This document shows, piece after piece, positions 24,753 through 37,600 of a stretch of 64,000 nucleotides of DNA. This stretch comes from Punica granatum (lineage: Eukaryota > Streptophyta > Magnoliopsida > Myrtales > Lythraceae): assembly GCF_007655135.1 (NCBI RefSeq), contig NC_045129.1, positions 16,838,274-16,902,273 on the forward strand, written 5' to 3'. Position 1 is the first letter of the stretch. Each line of letters opens with the position of its first letter. Made by a program: the position numbers and the translations under genes. The notes under the pieces are model-generated. The model did not search any database. It saw nothing but the letters and a program-made list of their open reading frames with translations, and had not been told where the DNA came from.

Positions 24753-27239
24753 GCCCTTTCGGTACTCTGGTTTGCTAGGCTTGCATGTTTTATTATTTAC
24801 CCGCGTGAATTAAGCTGCACTCGGCTCGCACGTTTTGACACCGGAGATTCGATGAACCAAACGATGTCGGTTGAGAAGCCGGGAGAGAAGTAAATCTATA
24901 TGTCAGGGAATTGGTTCACAATCTTGCGTTACAGTTCATCGAACCATGGAGGTTGAATCCCTGCGTGAACCAGAACCGCGAGATCTTGGATTTACTTGTG
25001 TCTGGGCAAGCATTAGACCGATTCGATTAATTCGACTCTCGGACCGTTCGCTCACCGACTGGAATTCTTACAGAATAAATGCACCAAATAGAATCCTTAC
25101 AATGCTCTCAAAACAATAAATACAAATTACAAAAGGGTCGAATTCCAGTCGTTTTGCGTTCGGTTATTATTCCACTCTAACTCACCGTGAGTTTAGGGAA
25201 AAGACCGAAGAATTGAAATTCAATGGACGCTCTCACTGAATAGGGCGTTGGACCCTGTGACTGTTGATTAGGGTGTTGGACCCTGTGCTCGATGATTAGG
25301 GCGTTGAACCCTAATATTATTCGGCCTAGGGATCAGGCTCGACCCGCATGGCAAACAGGTGCGGAAAGATAACACGCAACATGTTAATAACAGACAAAGT
25401 GTTTGTTATTGTCGTGTTTACGTGAATTAACAGATTATTAACCCAGGGGTGTTTTTGCAAGCAAATGCCATATGCTAAACAATCAAACATGTGCCAATGT
25501 TTTAGCATTCGGCTTTGTTTTGAGAACTTGACAAAGAGAGTCAAATCTCAAGTGTGTGGATCGCTTTTACAGTTGTTCTGTATTGTGACACTGAATTACC
25601 ACTGAATTAACCAAACTCGTGTTTTGACTCTAGATTTGGAATCTAGAATTCCTCCTAACCATTATCTAGTGTTTGGTTAGGTCGAGTGAAAGGTTAATCA
25701 GCATTTCACAGGTTTTCTCACAGGGATCAACTGTTCTAGTTACCCGAGTCTATGTTAGGATAACATAAACTCATCAGTTAGATAAGAAAAGGCTATGCAG
25801 ATGAACCTGCACCTGAACAGGTAGCCCGTTCTTATCCCGTACTGTAGTGTTTCTGTTATGCTAACCCTAAGGATGTCGCTGGATTGTGAAAAGACAATTT
25901 TGCCCTCTATTTGAAAATTGTTTTCAGAAAAGGGGAAAGATCGCAGTGCGGGCCACCTCGGCCTGTAGCCGGTGTCGACCGATTCCCTGGATCATCCAGG
26001 GTTGTGCAAGAACCCCAAAAAAGCCAAAGAACCGGTCGATCTGCCCGGAAGTGATCTAGAAAGATCTTCTGTATCTTGACCTGAGTTACCTAGAATCAGG
26101 TAAAAACTCAAGTTGAGACACAGAAGCCCTTTCCAGACATCCATGCTACATCGGACCGCGCGTTTCGGGTTTTGAAATTGATAAGTTTGAAAAGGGCACC
26201 AACGTCCTTTGACGACTCGTCGACGCGAGTTATCAATTAATGTCCAATTCGGGTAAACTTTATCAGTGTGAAGTGAGTTTAATCGTGTGAGCGTCCCGAT
26301 TAACCAGTTTGTGGCATTAATGCTTAAGGGTTGTGCCGAAAGCATTAATTGTGAAAACGATTCGCGACTCGACGACCAAGACGATTCCATAAGGATCGAG
26401 ATAATTTGGTCTAATGACCGAAACTATCCTCATAACCAAATGGACCCGAATGAGTCATCGATACTCGAATCCATGCATGCTTCGTTTGAAAGAGTCTTTA
26501 CATGATATTTTAATGGGAATCGTAAAGACATTGAAGTAAAACTTCACATCATCCGATCAACAAATTAAACTTGAGATAAGGAACTCATTCTTGACCCAAG
26601 GAAGGCCAAGAAGCCCTCGGCTTCATCTTGTGAAGGGTGGCCGAAGGTTCTCATGGCTCTATCCGAGTCACGAATGATTTCCTAATCGTGGTTTAATTAT
26701 TTCTCGCATGCTCAAACATCAACCGTGATAAATAGCACCCTTTTTTTAACAAAAGCCGGCGTTATCACGATTTGTTTAGCTCATTCAAACATACAAACAT
26801 TCACAAACGTGTTAATTAAGGAAAAGGATAACATAACACCGGCTTCATGCATGCAATAATGATAAACAAACTCGGAAATTAACTTGAATAGGCTAAGGAG
26901 ACCGATCTTAACCCGAAAAGAGCAATTTAAATCTCAACCCTCTCCTTTAGAGAATTGGCCGAGACTTAATGTGCCATAATAGGGTCGGGATAGTCTTCTT
27001 TATGATGATCCAAGCCCCTTTCCGACATGGTAGCAAGTCCTAAGATAGTGTACGTGCATAATATAACATAAAATTGCATAAAAATTAAATCTTGCAAATG
27101 AAACATGCATGAAACACCATAATACTCCATAGCCATGCAAAAATATAAAAAGTCCTAACTCCTCTAAGTAATAAGTGTTTTACCTAGCCTCGGAATACGA
27201 GGAAGAGTCGGGGAAGTGTTTGAGAGTCGGGTGACTCGG

Positions 27240-28330
27240 TGGAACCCTTAAAGGGTATTCGGCGCAAGGGTGGACGTGCACGGGCGTTGGTGGGCACTGA
27301 CAAGCGCTGGTGTTGGGCAGGACGTGCGCGGTTTGACGGGCGGGTCGTGCGCGGATGGCGGGCACTTACGGGCGCGGGTGACGGGCGCGGGCTTGCGCGG
27401 ATGACTGTCGGCTTCGTGCGCTGGTTCGGGGCACGGGTGTGCTGGTGAAGGGCGAGGGTGGCGCTGGATGATGAGCACGGGAGTGCGCGGGTGGCGGGCA
27501 CGGGTGTGCTGGTGAAGGGCGCGGGTGGCGCTGGTGACGAGCACGGGGTGCGCGGGTGACCGGCAAGGGTGTGCTGGTGATGGGCCGCGGGTGGCGCTGG
27601 ATGACGAGCACAGGGTGCGCGGTTGACGGGCACGGGTGTGCTGGTGAAGGGCGCGGGTGGCGCTGGATGACGAGAACGGGCGGGCGCGGGTGCCGGCGCG
27701 GGTGTGCTGGTGATGGGCGCGGGTGGCGCTGGATGACGAGCACGGGCGTGCGCTGGTGACGGGCGCGGGTGTGCTGGTGATGGGCGCGGGTGGCGCTGGA
27801 TGACGAGCACGGGCGTGCGGCGGGTGACGGGCGCGGGTGTGCTGGTGATGGGCGCGGTGGCGCTGGATGACGAGCACGGGCGTGCGCGGGTGACGGGCGC
27901 GGGGTGCTACTGATGGGCGCGGGTGGCGCTGGATGACGAGCACGGGCGTGCGCGGGTGACGGGCGCGGGTGTGCTGGTGATGGGCGCGGGTGGCGCTGGA
28001 TGACGAGCACGGGCGTGCGCGGGTGACGGTGGCGCGGGTGTGCTGGTGATGGGCGCGGGTGGCGCTGGATGACGAGCACGGCGTGCGCGGGTGACGGGCC
28101 CGGGTGTGCTGGTGATGGGTGCGGGTGGCGCTGGTGACGCTCGGTGACGGACGTTGGTGACGCCCGAGGGTTGCGCTCGGTGACGCTCGGTGACGGACGC
28201 TGGTGACGCCCGAGGGTTGCGCTCGGTGACGCTCGGTGACGGACGCTGGTGACGCTCGAGGGTTGCGCTCGGTGACGGGCGCTGGCTACGCTCGGTGACG
28301 CTCGGTGACGGACGCTGGTCACCAGAGAGC
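27240..28330 (+). repeat. GC-rich tandem arrays: ~67-bp units, then shorter GGTGACG-rich units
   Basis: From about 27430 to 28130 a unit of about 67 bases recurs roughly ten times; it contains GGTGTGCTGGTGATGGGC, then GGTGGCGCTGGATGACGAGC. From 28130 to 28320 a second unit built on GCTCGGTGACGGACGCTGGT repeats three to four times. Since 67 is not a multiple of three, overlapping long open frames on the minus strand (up to 376 codons, rich in His-Pro-Ala-Ser-Arg) arise from the repeat and are not genes. Confidence 0.85.
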
Positions 28331-30939
28331 TCCAACTAGTCCCGAGATGCGGGATGGGACCTTCAAGAGTCGGGTTGGACCGTTGATGGGTCGGTTTTGA
28401 GCTGTTTTCCGTTGAACAGACCCGAATGGCATCAAACAGACCCGGCTGAAATATTGGACAGACCCGACTGGCACAAGTCGGGTCGGACGTCGCCACGGAG
28501 GCTCCCGATGGAATTTGGAGGCAAGGTCAGTGGCTCCTGACTCCTAACTGACCCCCGGAGGTGACTGTGGTGGTCGTTTGGTCCCAGAGTTATCGGGTCG
28601 ACCCGTACAGCCCTGCAAAGTTCACGGAAAACAGAGTACGTCTGGAAATTCGGACCCGTCTGGCACCAGTCGGGTCGGACGTCGCCACGGAGGCTCCCGA
28701 TGGAATTTTTGAGCAAGGCCAACGGCTCCCGACTGCTAACTCACCTCTGGAGGTGGCTGTGGTGGTCGTTTTCCGAAAAGAGTCTCGGATCGACCCGATC
28801 TGCAAGAAAACCGCACAAACAGTCAGAATTTCGACCCGACTGGGCAGTCGGGCTGTTTCTTCTTCCTGGGGTTAAACCGACGGTTTTTTCTTGGATTTCT
28901 TGACTCCTTGACACCCTAGGGTTGTGTGGGGAGGTGTTTGATGGGTTTTGGTAGCTCAAACCGACTTGGAAAGGCTTGAAACCCGGTTTGACATTTGTTA
29001 CCCGAGAAGGACCAAATCTGTCCAGATTTTGTTCAAGGCTGGTTCTATGGCTTAGAGGCTTCAAACTTAAAATCTAAGTTCAGAAATGGATAGAGGGGCT
29101 CGAAAACATGTGGGATATGAAGTTTGGTAAAGTTTGGATTCAAGCCGGGATGGATTCCGACTTAAGACTTTGCCCGGTTTTGTTTGGTTTTGCTTGCTGG
29201 AAATGGCTGAAGCTTGCTGCGGTTTGCTATGGAGTTTGAGAGCTTTTGAAGAGTGAGAAATGCTAGAGAGAGAGTGTTTTTAAGGTCCCCTTAAGTTAAT
29301 GACATTTGGACAATATATAGAAAAGCTTAAATGCAAGATTAGTGAAGAAAAGTGCAATTAGGGCCATGGATTAGTGGAATCCGAATTTCTTAAGGAAATA
29401 TCAAGCTCAATCCTCATCCATTGCATTAATGGAGAAGAGATAAGAGCATTGATGGCTTGGATGGGAAGTTGGAGTGTTGAATTGAAACACTTAGATATTT
29501 TGCAAAAGGAAGACAAATGCAAGTTGTCTTCTTGGCTTGAAGAAGAAGATGACAAGAGACATGGAGGGCAATGGGCATGGGTGAGGCGGCAATGAGTTGG
29601 CCGTGGGTCCCACGGGTCGCGAGGTAAGTTCGGGCCAAAGTTCGGGTCTCGATTGGTCGCGCATTCGAAGTTCGTGGTTCGAATTGAACGTCGAATTGTC
29701 GATATACGCGAGAAAAACGGAGTTAATGAGCCCGAGATTGACATTTTTCATGGAGAAATGTCCCGGATGTGTGCGAGGCTCGGAATCCGGTTTTGCTCAT
29801 TGCAAGTGACCAGGGGAAGTTGTCCGCTTCTGACAGCATATCTTGTGTCCGCATCTCACGTTGGTCATTTTGACATAAATTGTCAGACAACGTGAACAAT
29901 TATCCCTTAAGCCGGTAATGCTAACGTGGGGCCGGAGACGTCCTAGGAGGTCGAAACTGGATTTCTCAAGATGATTTCTGAGTTGCTTGGGCACTCCGGA
30001 GATTACTTAATCTCTGTTTGTCGAGATCAAACCTCCAAGGACTTGAAAAGTGTATCTGAGACCTCTAAAGCACTGTTTGAGAGATCTAGATGAGTTGTGT
30101 GAATTATTCCGACGACTCCACATTGAGCCTTAAGAAGGCTAGCATTGTGTAACGTAAGCATTCGGCGTCAAATTTCCCCAAAGAGGACCTCCAGATATGG
30201 ATTTCCACTAAAAATGGTCATTTCCGCTCTTCGGAGGTTTACTCGGAAACCGCGAGGGGTTTTGCTGTTGTTTGCCCAATTGTGAATGTCTGCTAGAGTT
30301 TTCTGGGCAATGCGGTATAAACTTCGTTTGCCGTAATTCCATCAGACCCTTCTCCGGCTATGCTCTTCTGAAGAGGGGTATGCTTGTTTTGTCGTTCGGA
30401 AGTCATTTGAAGTGTCTGTGTGACTTCCAAAAGACAATCTGAAGCGTTGTTCATACTCTGTGTGTTGATGGGGCATGGCCGCGTCTGATATTTGGAATTA
30501 ACTTTTCTCCAGGAAACCGGCATTTTGGACTTCCACTAAAAGTTGTCTGTATACAAAAATTGTTCTGTATAGAGCAGATGATTTGAAAAATGCCTTTGGG
30601 GACACTTTTCATCTTTTTGGCACTGGTGTGGATTTTTGGAGTCCAATATTCACTATCTTCCGACGGCCGAGCGAACTATCGGAAAATAGTGCCGTCCGTG
30701 TAGTACACTGAAAACGCCGGTTTTGGACATTGTTGAGTTCTTTGGTCGCTCTGTCCCCTTTGGTGACCCCTAGAGTCCTTCTGTCATGTCCATGGGCCAT
30801 TTGCTCAATTTTGCCAACTTGAGGATGAATAGTGATTTCTTGCTCTGCCGAGCCGTTTTCTGTATTCTGCTCAAGTCGTGGCTTGGGTCATTGCTAATAT
30901 CATTGTTTTGGAATGGTGAGCCAAAACGGGGTGCTGACA

Positions 30940-32311
30940 GCTGGGTTTTGAGAGGATTTTGGAGAGAGATTGGCTTGAGAGAGAGTGAGAATCAAGAAGT
31001 GATTAGAGTTAATGAGGAATGGGAACTTATAGGGAGCTCTAATGGTTCGGTTAAGGGGGACTAATTGTGGTTTAGAAGGCTAAGCATGGGCTGCCGAATT
31101 GCTTAGGGTGGCTGCCGAAAATTGGAGGGAAGATTAGGAGGGGTTTGTGTCATGTAGAGGTAGGGGAAGCAAGAGGAAGTGATGGAGTGATGGATGTGTA
31201 AGAGGAAGTGAAAGAAATGAGGGAGATTTGAATTGTGTGGTGGGGAAGCTTTGGAGCCGACGGTGGGAGGGAGGAGCCGCGGCTTGGGGCTGTCAATTCG
31301 GAGCCATGGGTTTGAGCCGTGGCTTGGGGTTGAGCCGCGGCTTGACGGCTTGGCTTGGCTAAGCTGTGGGCCCCATTCGATTGAGAGAAAAGCTGGAAAA
31401 TGCTTGAAACTTGATCGAGCTTACATCCGATCTCCGATGTCCAATTAATTTGTAGATTTGGAATGCTTGAGCGACGAGGATTTGAAAGAGCCTAACATCG
31501 CCATGCGTCGCGTGAACGAATGTTCGGGCGACCCGGCGCCTCGTGAGTCGGTTTTGCCCGTTTGGACATTCGGAGTGGAGTTTAGCGTCCCGCGATCCCC
31601 GATTGCTCTTTGTGAACCCCAACATTCGTTTTGGCGATTCTTTTGCCCCGTGGGGGATTGTTGGCTCGTCGCCCTCGGTCGAGGGCCGTTGGCCCGAGAA
31701 AACCTAAGGACTTTGACCGGGATTTTCTCAGTGTTCCCTGAATGTCTTGAGGTGCTCGGGGATCGTTGTGATCTCTGTTTTCCGTTGTGGGAGACGTTCA
31801 TGACCACTGAAACGGTCCTCGGGAAACCAAGTCGAGTTCCGGAAGGTCATCTGAAGCTTGTTCCCCGACCTTGGTAGTCCCTGGGTGCCTGTAGGCCCGT
31901 TTTGGGGGGCCGTCTGCTTGTCAGTGGAGCGGGCCCCGGGAGCTCTGTCAGAAAAGGCGTCCGTGAGGGATCGGGGTGTCCCGGCTCATGTGGCTTGTCC
32001 CGGAAATGCGCCCGGATGTGTCGTTGGTTACTTTGGCACTAAGAGGGATTTTTAGAGTCCCATATTGGGCACCTTTCGGTGATTCGGTGATGAATAGTGC
32101 CACAGTGCCAGCCCCGTCGTTTCGGGGTCCCTTGTTCGTTCGTTTTTTTGCAGGCCTTCCTCCGCTTTTCTCATTGACCTAACTCTTCTCCCACTGTTCA
32201 TAACCCCGTGTCCGCCTATTTGCCTCTTATTACCGGGTGATGAATAGTGCCCCGGGTTTCGGTCGGGAATCCTCATGTGGGAAGCCGGTGGGCCAAAATG
32301 GGGTGCTGACA
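30940..32311 (-). mobile_element. 3' LTR of T3, inner part
   Basis: Colinear with 48326-49568 apart from indels. It keeps about 160 bases (near 31530-31690) absent from the 5' LTR, and lacks about 25 bases that the 5' LTR has near 49018-49040. It ends GGTGCTGACA at 32311, followed by the polypurine tract complement. Confidence 0.9.
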
Positions 32312-32333
32312 GCTTGCCCCTCTTTGGTTGCAT
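32312..32333 (-). promoter_or_regulatory. Polypurine tract of T3
   Basis: The minus strand reads AACCAAAGAGGGGCAAGC directly before the LTR start TGTCAGC, nearly identical to the T2 tract. Confidence 0.85.
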
Positions 32334-32509
32334 GCTTGGTCAAAGGATGTAGCCAAAGACCATGAGAGGCACCCTTTTGGTCCCGGCGGCCGCTTCTGTC
32401 GTCGTTCTTGTGGTAGCTCGTCCCCCCTTATCACGAGATAGTAGTGTGAGCGGGATTTGGGAAATGTGAAGTGGTAGGTGAAGGGCCGAAGCCCGCAGAA
32501 AGCAGTAAA

Positions 32510-33640
32510 ATGGACGAGAGGTCCGGAAAGCAGTGAATGTGGACGCGAAGGTCCGAGAAGCGGTAAACCGGACGCAAAGTCCTGAAAGCAATAAAGTGGA
32601 CGCGAAGTCCGTGGACGCGAAGTCCGAAAAGCAATAAACCGGACACAAAGTCCGGGGATGCGAAGTCCTGAAAGCAGTAAACTGGACGCAAAGTCCGGGG
32701 ACGCGAAGTCCTGAAAGTAGTAAACCGGACGCAAAGTCCGGGGACGCGAAGTCCTGAAAGCAATGAACCGAACGCAAAGTCCGAGGACGCGAAGTCCTGA
32801 AAGCAGTAAACCGGACGCAAAGTCCGGGGACGCGAAGTCCTGAAAGCAATGAACCGGACACAAAGTCCAGGGACGCGAAGTTCTGAAAGCAGTAAACCGA
32901 ACGCAAAGTCCGGGGACGCGAAATCCGGAAAGCAGTAAACCGGACGCGAAGTCCGGGGACGCGAAGTCCTGAAAGTAATGAACCGGACACAAAGTCCGGG
33001 GACGCGAAGTCCCGAAAGTAGTAAACCGGACGCAAAGTCCGGGGACGCGAAGTCCTGAAAGCAATGAACCGAAAGCAATGAACCGGACACAAAGTCCGGG
33101 AACGCGAAGTCCCGAAAGCAGTAAACCGGACGCGAAGTCCTGAAAGCAATGAACCGGACACAAAGTCCGGGGACGTGAAGTCCTGAAAGCAGTAAACCGG
33201 ACGCAAAGTCCGGGGACGCGAAGTCCTGAAAGCAATGAACCGGACGCAAAGTCCGGGGACGCGAAGTCCTGAAAGCAGTAAACCGGACGCAAAGTCCGGG
33301 GACGCGAAGTCCTGAAAGCAATGAACCGGACGCAAAGTCCGGGGACGCGAAGTCCTGAAAGCAGTCAACCGGACGCAAAGTCCGGGGACGCGAAGTCCTG
33401 AAAGCAGTAAACCGGACGCAAAGTCCGGGGACGCGAAGTCCTGAAAGCAGTAAACCGGACGCAAAGTCCGGGGACGCGAAGTCCTGAAAGCAGTAAACCG
33501 GACACAAAGTCCGGGGACGCGAAGTCCCTAAAGCGGTAAATGCGGACGCGAAGTCCGGGGACGCGAAGTCCCTAAAGCGGTAAATGCGGACGCGAAGTCC
33601 GGGGACGCGAAGTCCCTAAAGCGGTAAATGTGTGCAGAGT
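32510..33640 (-). repeat. 43-bp tandem array in the T3 3' region
   Basis: About 26 units of roughly 43 bases. Each carries two related inverted repeats, GGACGCGAAGTCC and GGACGCAAAGTCC, separated by 'tgaaagcagtaaacc'. At the left and right ends the units are truncated or changed. All three minus-strand frames are open for 339-374 codons and give the same repeating peptide (containing FQDFASPDFAS), because 43 is one more than a multiple of three and the unit holds no stop in any frame. I treat these as non-genes. Confidence 0.88.
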
Positions 33641-34678
33641 ACAAGGGAAGGTAAGGGCGGGGATGGATGTTAGGCGGTATGTCGGGGACGTCGGCAGGGG
33701 CAGATTGTCCCATTCCAAGTTGAGCATGTTATTTGTCGTTTCTTTGAGCTAGGGTCAAGAAGATTCTCTATCATGCCTTCCATTCGGTTCGAAACCCCGA
33801 TCCGTCGCGCAGGCGAATCGCGTGTTCGTCAAGAAGGAGATGCCCCTTGGAGTTCCCAATCACACCTGTGCATGGAGACAGGGAAACCTACAAAGGATGT
33901 CAGTTGCACTTAATCGGCGAAACGGGGTATATGTAAGAGGAATTTATGTAAAGATGTGTCGGGGATTTGATATCGGTGACCATTGTAGGGTGGTCGTGTC
34001 CCTATCGGGGAATGGCTTTTTCTGAAACGGGTAGCCCGTGGAATATGTGCGTAATGGTAAAAGGAGGGATCTTATGGGATCCTCCAAGTCAAGGATACGC
34101 TGGTTCGATCCCCATTTCGAAACGGGTCTCGGGCCTGGAGAGTCGAAGAGAGTTTGCTTGCGTCGGAGAGTGCCGAACCACTACTCGGTGTAGCTTCACA
34201 GGGAAAGTGTTGCTTTTCTTTCGTGGCCGAGCCGACATTGCCCCCTAACTTTTGCCTAGGCCGCGGGATGCGCGACGGCCTAGCGGGGTATTTTATTTAG
34301 ATTTTCTCACATGAATGCTCACCTTTTGCTACGATTCCCCATGCTTGGGTGGGATCGTACCCCTCGGGTCCTCTAACTTTTGCCTAGGCCGCCTTAGAGA
34401 GGTTTTCGACCTAGCGAGGAAGTGATTTGTGCTCTCCTTTTGCCGCGACCCCCCTTTGCGGGATTTTAAGTCGTGCCACTCGTTCCCTAGCTTTTGCCTA
34501 GGCCTCCTCAGAGAGGTTTTCAACCTAGCGAGAAAATTTATTTATTTATTTATTTATTTTTTCTCTCAAGGAATCTTGGTATTGGACAGATTGTGGGGAT
34601 TGGAGCTCGTCCGCGGAAATAGAAATGTCTTACAACAAACGGGGCACGGAGCCCGGAGAATAAAGAATATACAAGTGC
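33641..34678 (-). other. 3' noncoding region of T3 with the threefold stem-loop module
   Basis: Between integrase and the tandem array. At 34240-34545 three copies of a ~130-base module occur: a 'CTCGCTAGGTCGAAAACC' arm, then a 'GGCCTAGGCAAAAG' arm, then 'CGTAGCAAAAGGTGAG' or 'CGGCAAAAGGAGAG'. The same modules follow integrase in T2 and lie in N1. A TTTA microsatellite sits at about 34530-34560. Nothing coding is seen in 33641-34240. Confidence 0.65.
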
Positions 34679-37600
34679 TCATGGATAATACTTCTTAATG
34701 GCGTCAGCGTTGACGGGAAGGGCATTTTCAGTGCCGTCCATGTCGCTCAAGATGACCGCTCCTCCGGAGAAAACCTCTTTGACGACGAAGGGGCCGTCGT
34801 ATTTGTACGAGAACTTCCCTCGAGAGTCCGGCGTAACGTGTAGGACTTTCCTCAAAACGAGGTCGCCGGGGTTGAAATCGCGGTGGCGGACTCTTGCGTT
34901 GAAGGCTCGAGCCATTCTTTGTTGATAGCACTGTCCGTGGCATAGCGCTTTTAGCCTCTTCTCATCAATGAAATTCAGCTGTTCGTACCGCTGTTTTGCC
35001 CATTCTGCTTCTTCAAGTTCGGCCTCGGCAAGAATCCTCATGGAAGGGATCTCCACTTCGATCGGGAGGACGGCCTTCATGCCATAAACTAGCGAGTACG
35101 GGGTTGCCCCGGTTGAGGTCCGTATGGAAGTACGGTACTCCAAGAGTGCATAGGGGAGCATCTCGTGCCAATCCTTGTAGTTCACCGTCATTTTTTCGAT
35201 GATCTTTTTGATGTTCTTATTCGCCGCTTCCACCGCACCGTTCATTTGGGGACGGTACGGGGTGGAATTGCGATGTCGGATTTTGAATTGTGCACAGAGC
35301 TCATCTATGACCTTGTTGTTCAGGTTCTTGGCGTTGTCTGTGATGATTGTCGCAGGGACCCCGTACCGGGCGATGACGTCGCACTTGAGAAAACGGGCCA
35401 CGGCTTTTGCGGTGACTGACGCAAGAGTGACGGCTTCGATCCATTTGGTGAAGTAGTCGATCGCCACCAAAATGAAGATATGTCCATTAGACTCTTTGGG
35501 GTTGATCGGGCCAATCGCATCCATCCCCCACATCGAAAAAGGCCATGGTGCTGTCATGGGGCGCAGTTCGTTGGGCGGCGCTTTGATCTGATCGGCGTAA
35601 ACCTGGCAACGGTGACGATGCCTGACATGCTTCACACAATCAGTCTCCATGGTGGACTAATAATAGCCCAGGCGCATGATCTTCTTAGCGAGCATGAGAC
35701 CGTTCATATGGGGTCCACAGTTTCCCCCGTGCACTTCCTCCATGAGGCGTCGCGATTCTTGTTCATCGATGCACCGGAGGAGTGTGGAGTCGAAGGAGCG
35801 GCGGTAGAGTATCTCGCCGCTCAAGAAGTAATGTATCGCGAGGCGTTTGAGGGTCTTCCGATCGCGGCAATCGGCGAATGGGGGGTATTGGCCGGTTCGT
35901 AGAAGGTTCTTGATGTCTTCGTACCACGGCTTTGCCTCGGACGCTTCAATTGAGTTGCAGTGTGCCGGTCCTTCGGCTATCTCAATCTCAAGGGGCTCGA
36001 TAAGGTTTTCCTTCGTGATGCTCACCATGGAGGCGAGCGTCGCAAGCGCGTCCGCGAATTGGTTTGCCATGCGCGGGGTATAGGTGAATGAGATGTCTTC
36101 GAAGTTCTCGGTTAACTTCTCGAGGTACTCGTGATATGGCACTAGCTTTGCGTCTTTTGTCTTCCATTGCCCCAATGTCTGGAAAATAGTGAGCATGGAG
36201 TCGCCGAACACTTCGAGCTCTTTTACCTTGAAGTCAATCGCCGCTCGTAGGCCGAGAATACATGCTTCGTACTCGGCCACATTATTGGTGCACGGGAAGT
36301 CGATCTTTGCCGCTACCGGGTAATAGTGTCCGTCCGGGGATATCAGCACTGCGCCGATACCTGATCCCGTGGAATTGACGGCACCGTCGAAATACATCTT
36401 CCATCCCGGTTTCTCTCCCTCGTCGTCTACTCGGAGAATCCTCTCATCCGGGAAGTCGGGGTTAATCGGTGTGTGGTCTTCAGTTGGGAATTCTGCTAAA
36501 TGATCCGCGATCGCCTGCCCCTTGACCGAAGTGCGGGACAAGTACTCGATATCGTACTCTGTCAATTGACAACGCCATTTGGCGAGGTTCCGCGTGGAGG
36601 AGGGACTGTCGAGTAAATACTTCAGGGGGTCTGCCTTTGATAGCAAGCGGACCGTGTGATAGAGCGTGTATTGTCGGAGCCTTTGCATGACCCACACCAA
36701 CGCACAACACATCTTCTCGATCTCCGGATAATTGGACTCTCCGTCGGTGAACTTTTTGCTCAGATAGTAGATTGCGCGCTCCGTATGTGTGGACTCCTCC
36801 TCCTGTTCCAGCATGCATCCTAACGATTGGCGACGCACCGTTAGGTAAAGTACGAGGGGACGGCCCGGTGTAGGCGGGACCAATACTGGCGGTTGGACCA
36901 AATACGCCTTGATGGTGTCAAAGGCCTTCTGACATTCTTCGTCCCATTCGATCGCCGCGTTCTTGCGGAGCAGGCGAAAGAGTGGTTGGCATTTGTCTGT
37001 CAGATTTGCAATGAATCGTGTGATGTAATTCAACCGCCCTAGGAAGCCTCGTACTTCTCGGACCGAAGACGGCGGAGGAAGCTCCTTGATTGCCTTGACT
37101 TTATCGGGATCTACTTCGATGCCGCGCTCGCTGACCACAAATCCTAGCAGCTTTCCCAATCGAGCGCCGAACGTGCATTTTGCCGGATTAAGTCGAAGCT
37201 TGTACTCTCTTAGGCAGTCGAAGAGTCGCTTCAGATTAACGAGGTGGTCATCTCCTTCTTTGGACTTGGCAATCATGTCGTCGACATAGACCTCGACCTC
37301 CTTGCGCATCATGTCGTGGAATAACGTGACCATAGCCCTCTGATAAGTTGCCCCAGCGTTCTTGAGGCCGAAAGGCATGACGCGATAACAAAAGGTTCCC
37401 CACATGGTAGTGAACGTTGTCTTGATCTTGTCTTCTTCGGCCATCCGAATTTGGTTGTTTCCGGAGAAGCCGTCCATGAAGGAGAACTGGGCGTGGCGTG
37501 CCGTGTTATCGACTAGTATGTCGATGTGGGGCAAGGGAAAGTTGTCTTTGGGGCTGGCCTTATCGAGGTCCCGATAGTCGACGCAGACTCGAACTCTTCC

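Larger units (their letters stand above)
24474..30939 (-). mobile_element. Solo Tat LTR inserted in the 3' LTR of T3 (6,466 bp)
   Basis: Runs on the plus strand from TGTACGGACCC to GGTGCTGACA, the T1/T2 LTR type, with no internal region. The T3 LTR resumes at 30940 with GCTGGGTTTTG, matching the uninterrupted partner near 48326. A clear 5-bp target duplication is absent: GTGGC at the left, GCTGG at the right. It is longer than its relatives because of a GC-rich tandem array (27240-28330) and an adjoining G/C-rich segment (28330-29000). Primer-site-like decamer at 24591-24600. Confidence 0.83.

Noticed and set aside
27184..28496. Minus-strand ORFs of 208-376 codons rich in His-Pro-Ala-Ser
   Set aside because: Translations of the 67-bp and GGTGACG-type arrays inside an LTR.
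32273..33507. Three overlapping minus-strand ORFs of 339, 374 and 358 codons
   Set aside because: All are readings of the 43-bp tandem array in different frames, with no start context or domain.
27240..33640. CRISPR-like arrays
   Set aside because: Units are contiguous tandem repeats without unique spacers, in a plant retrotransposon context.
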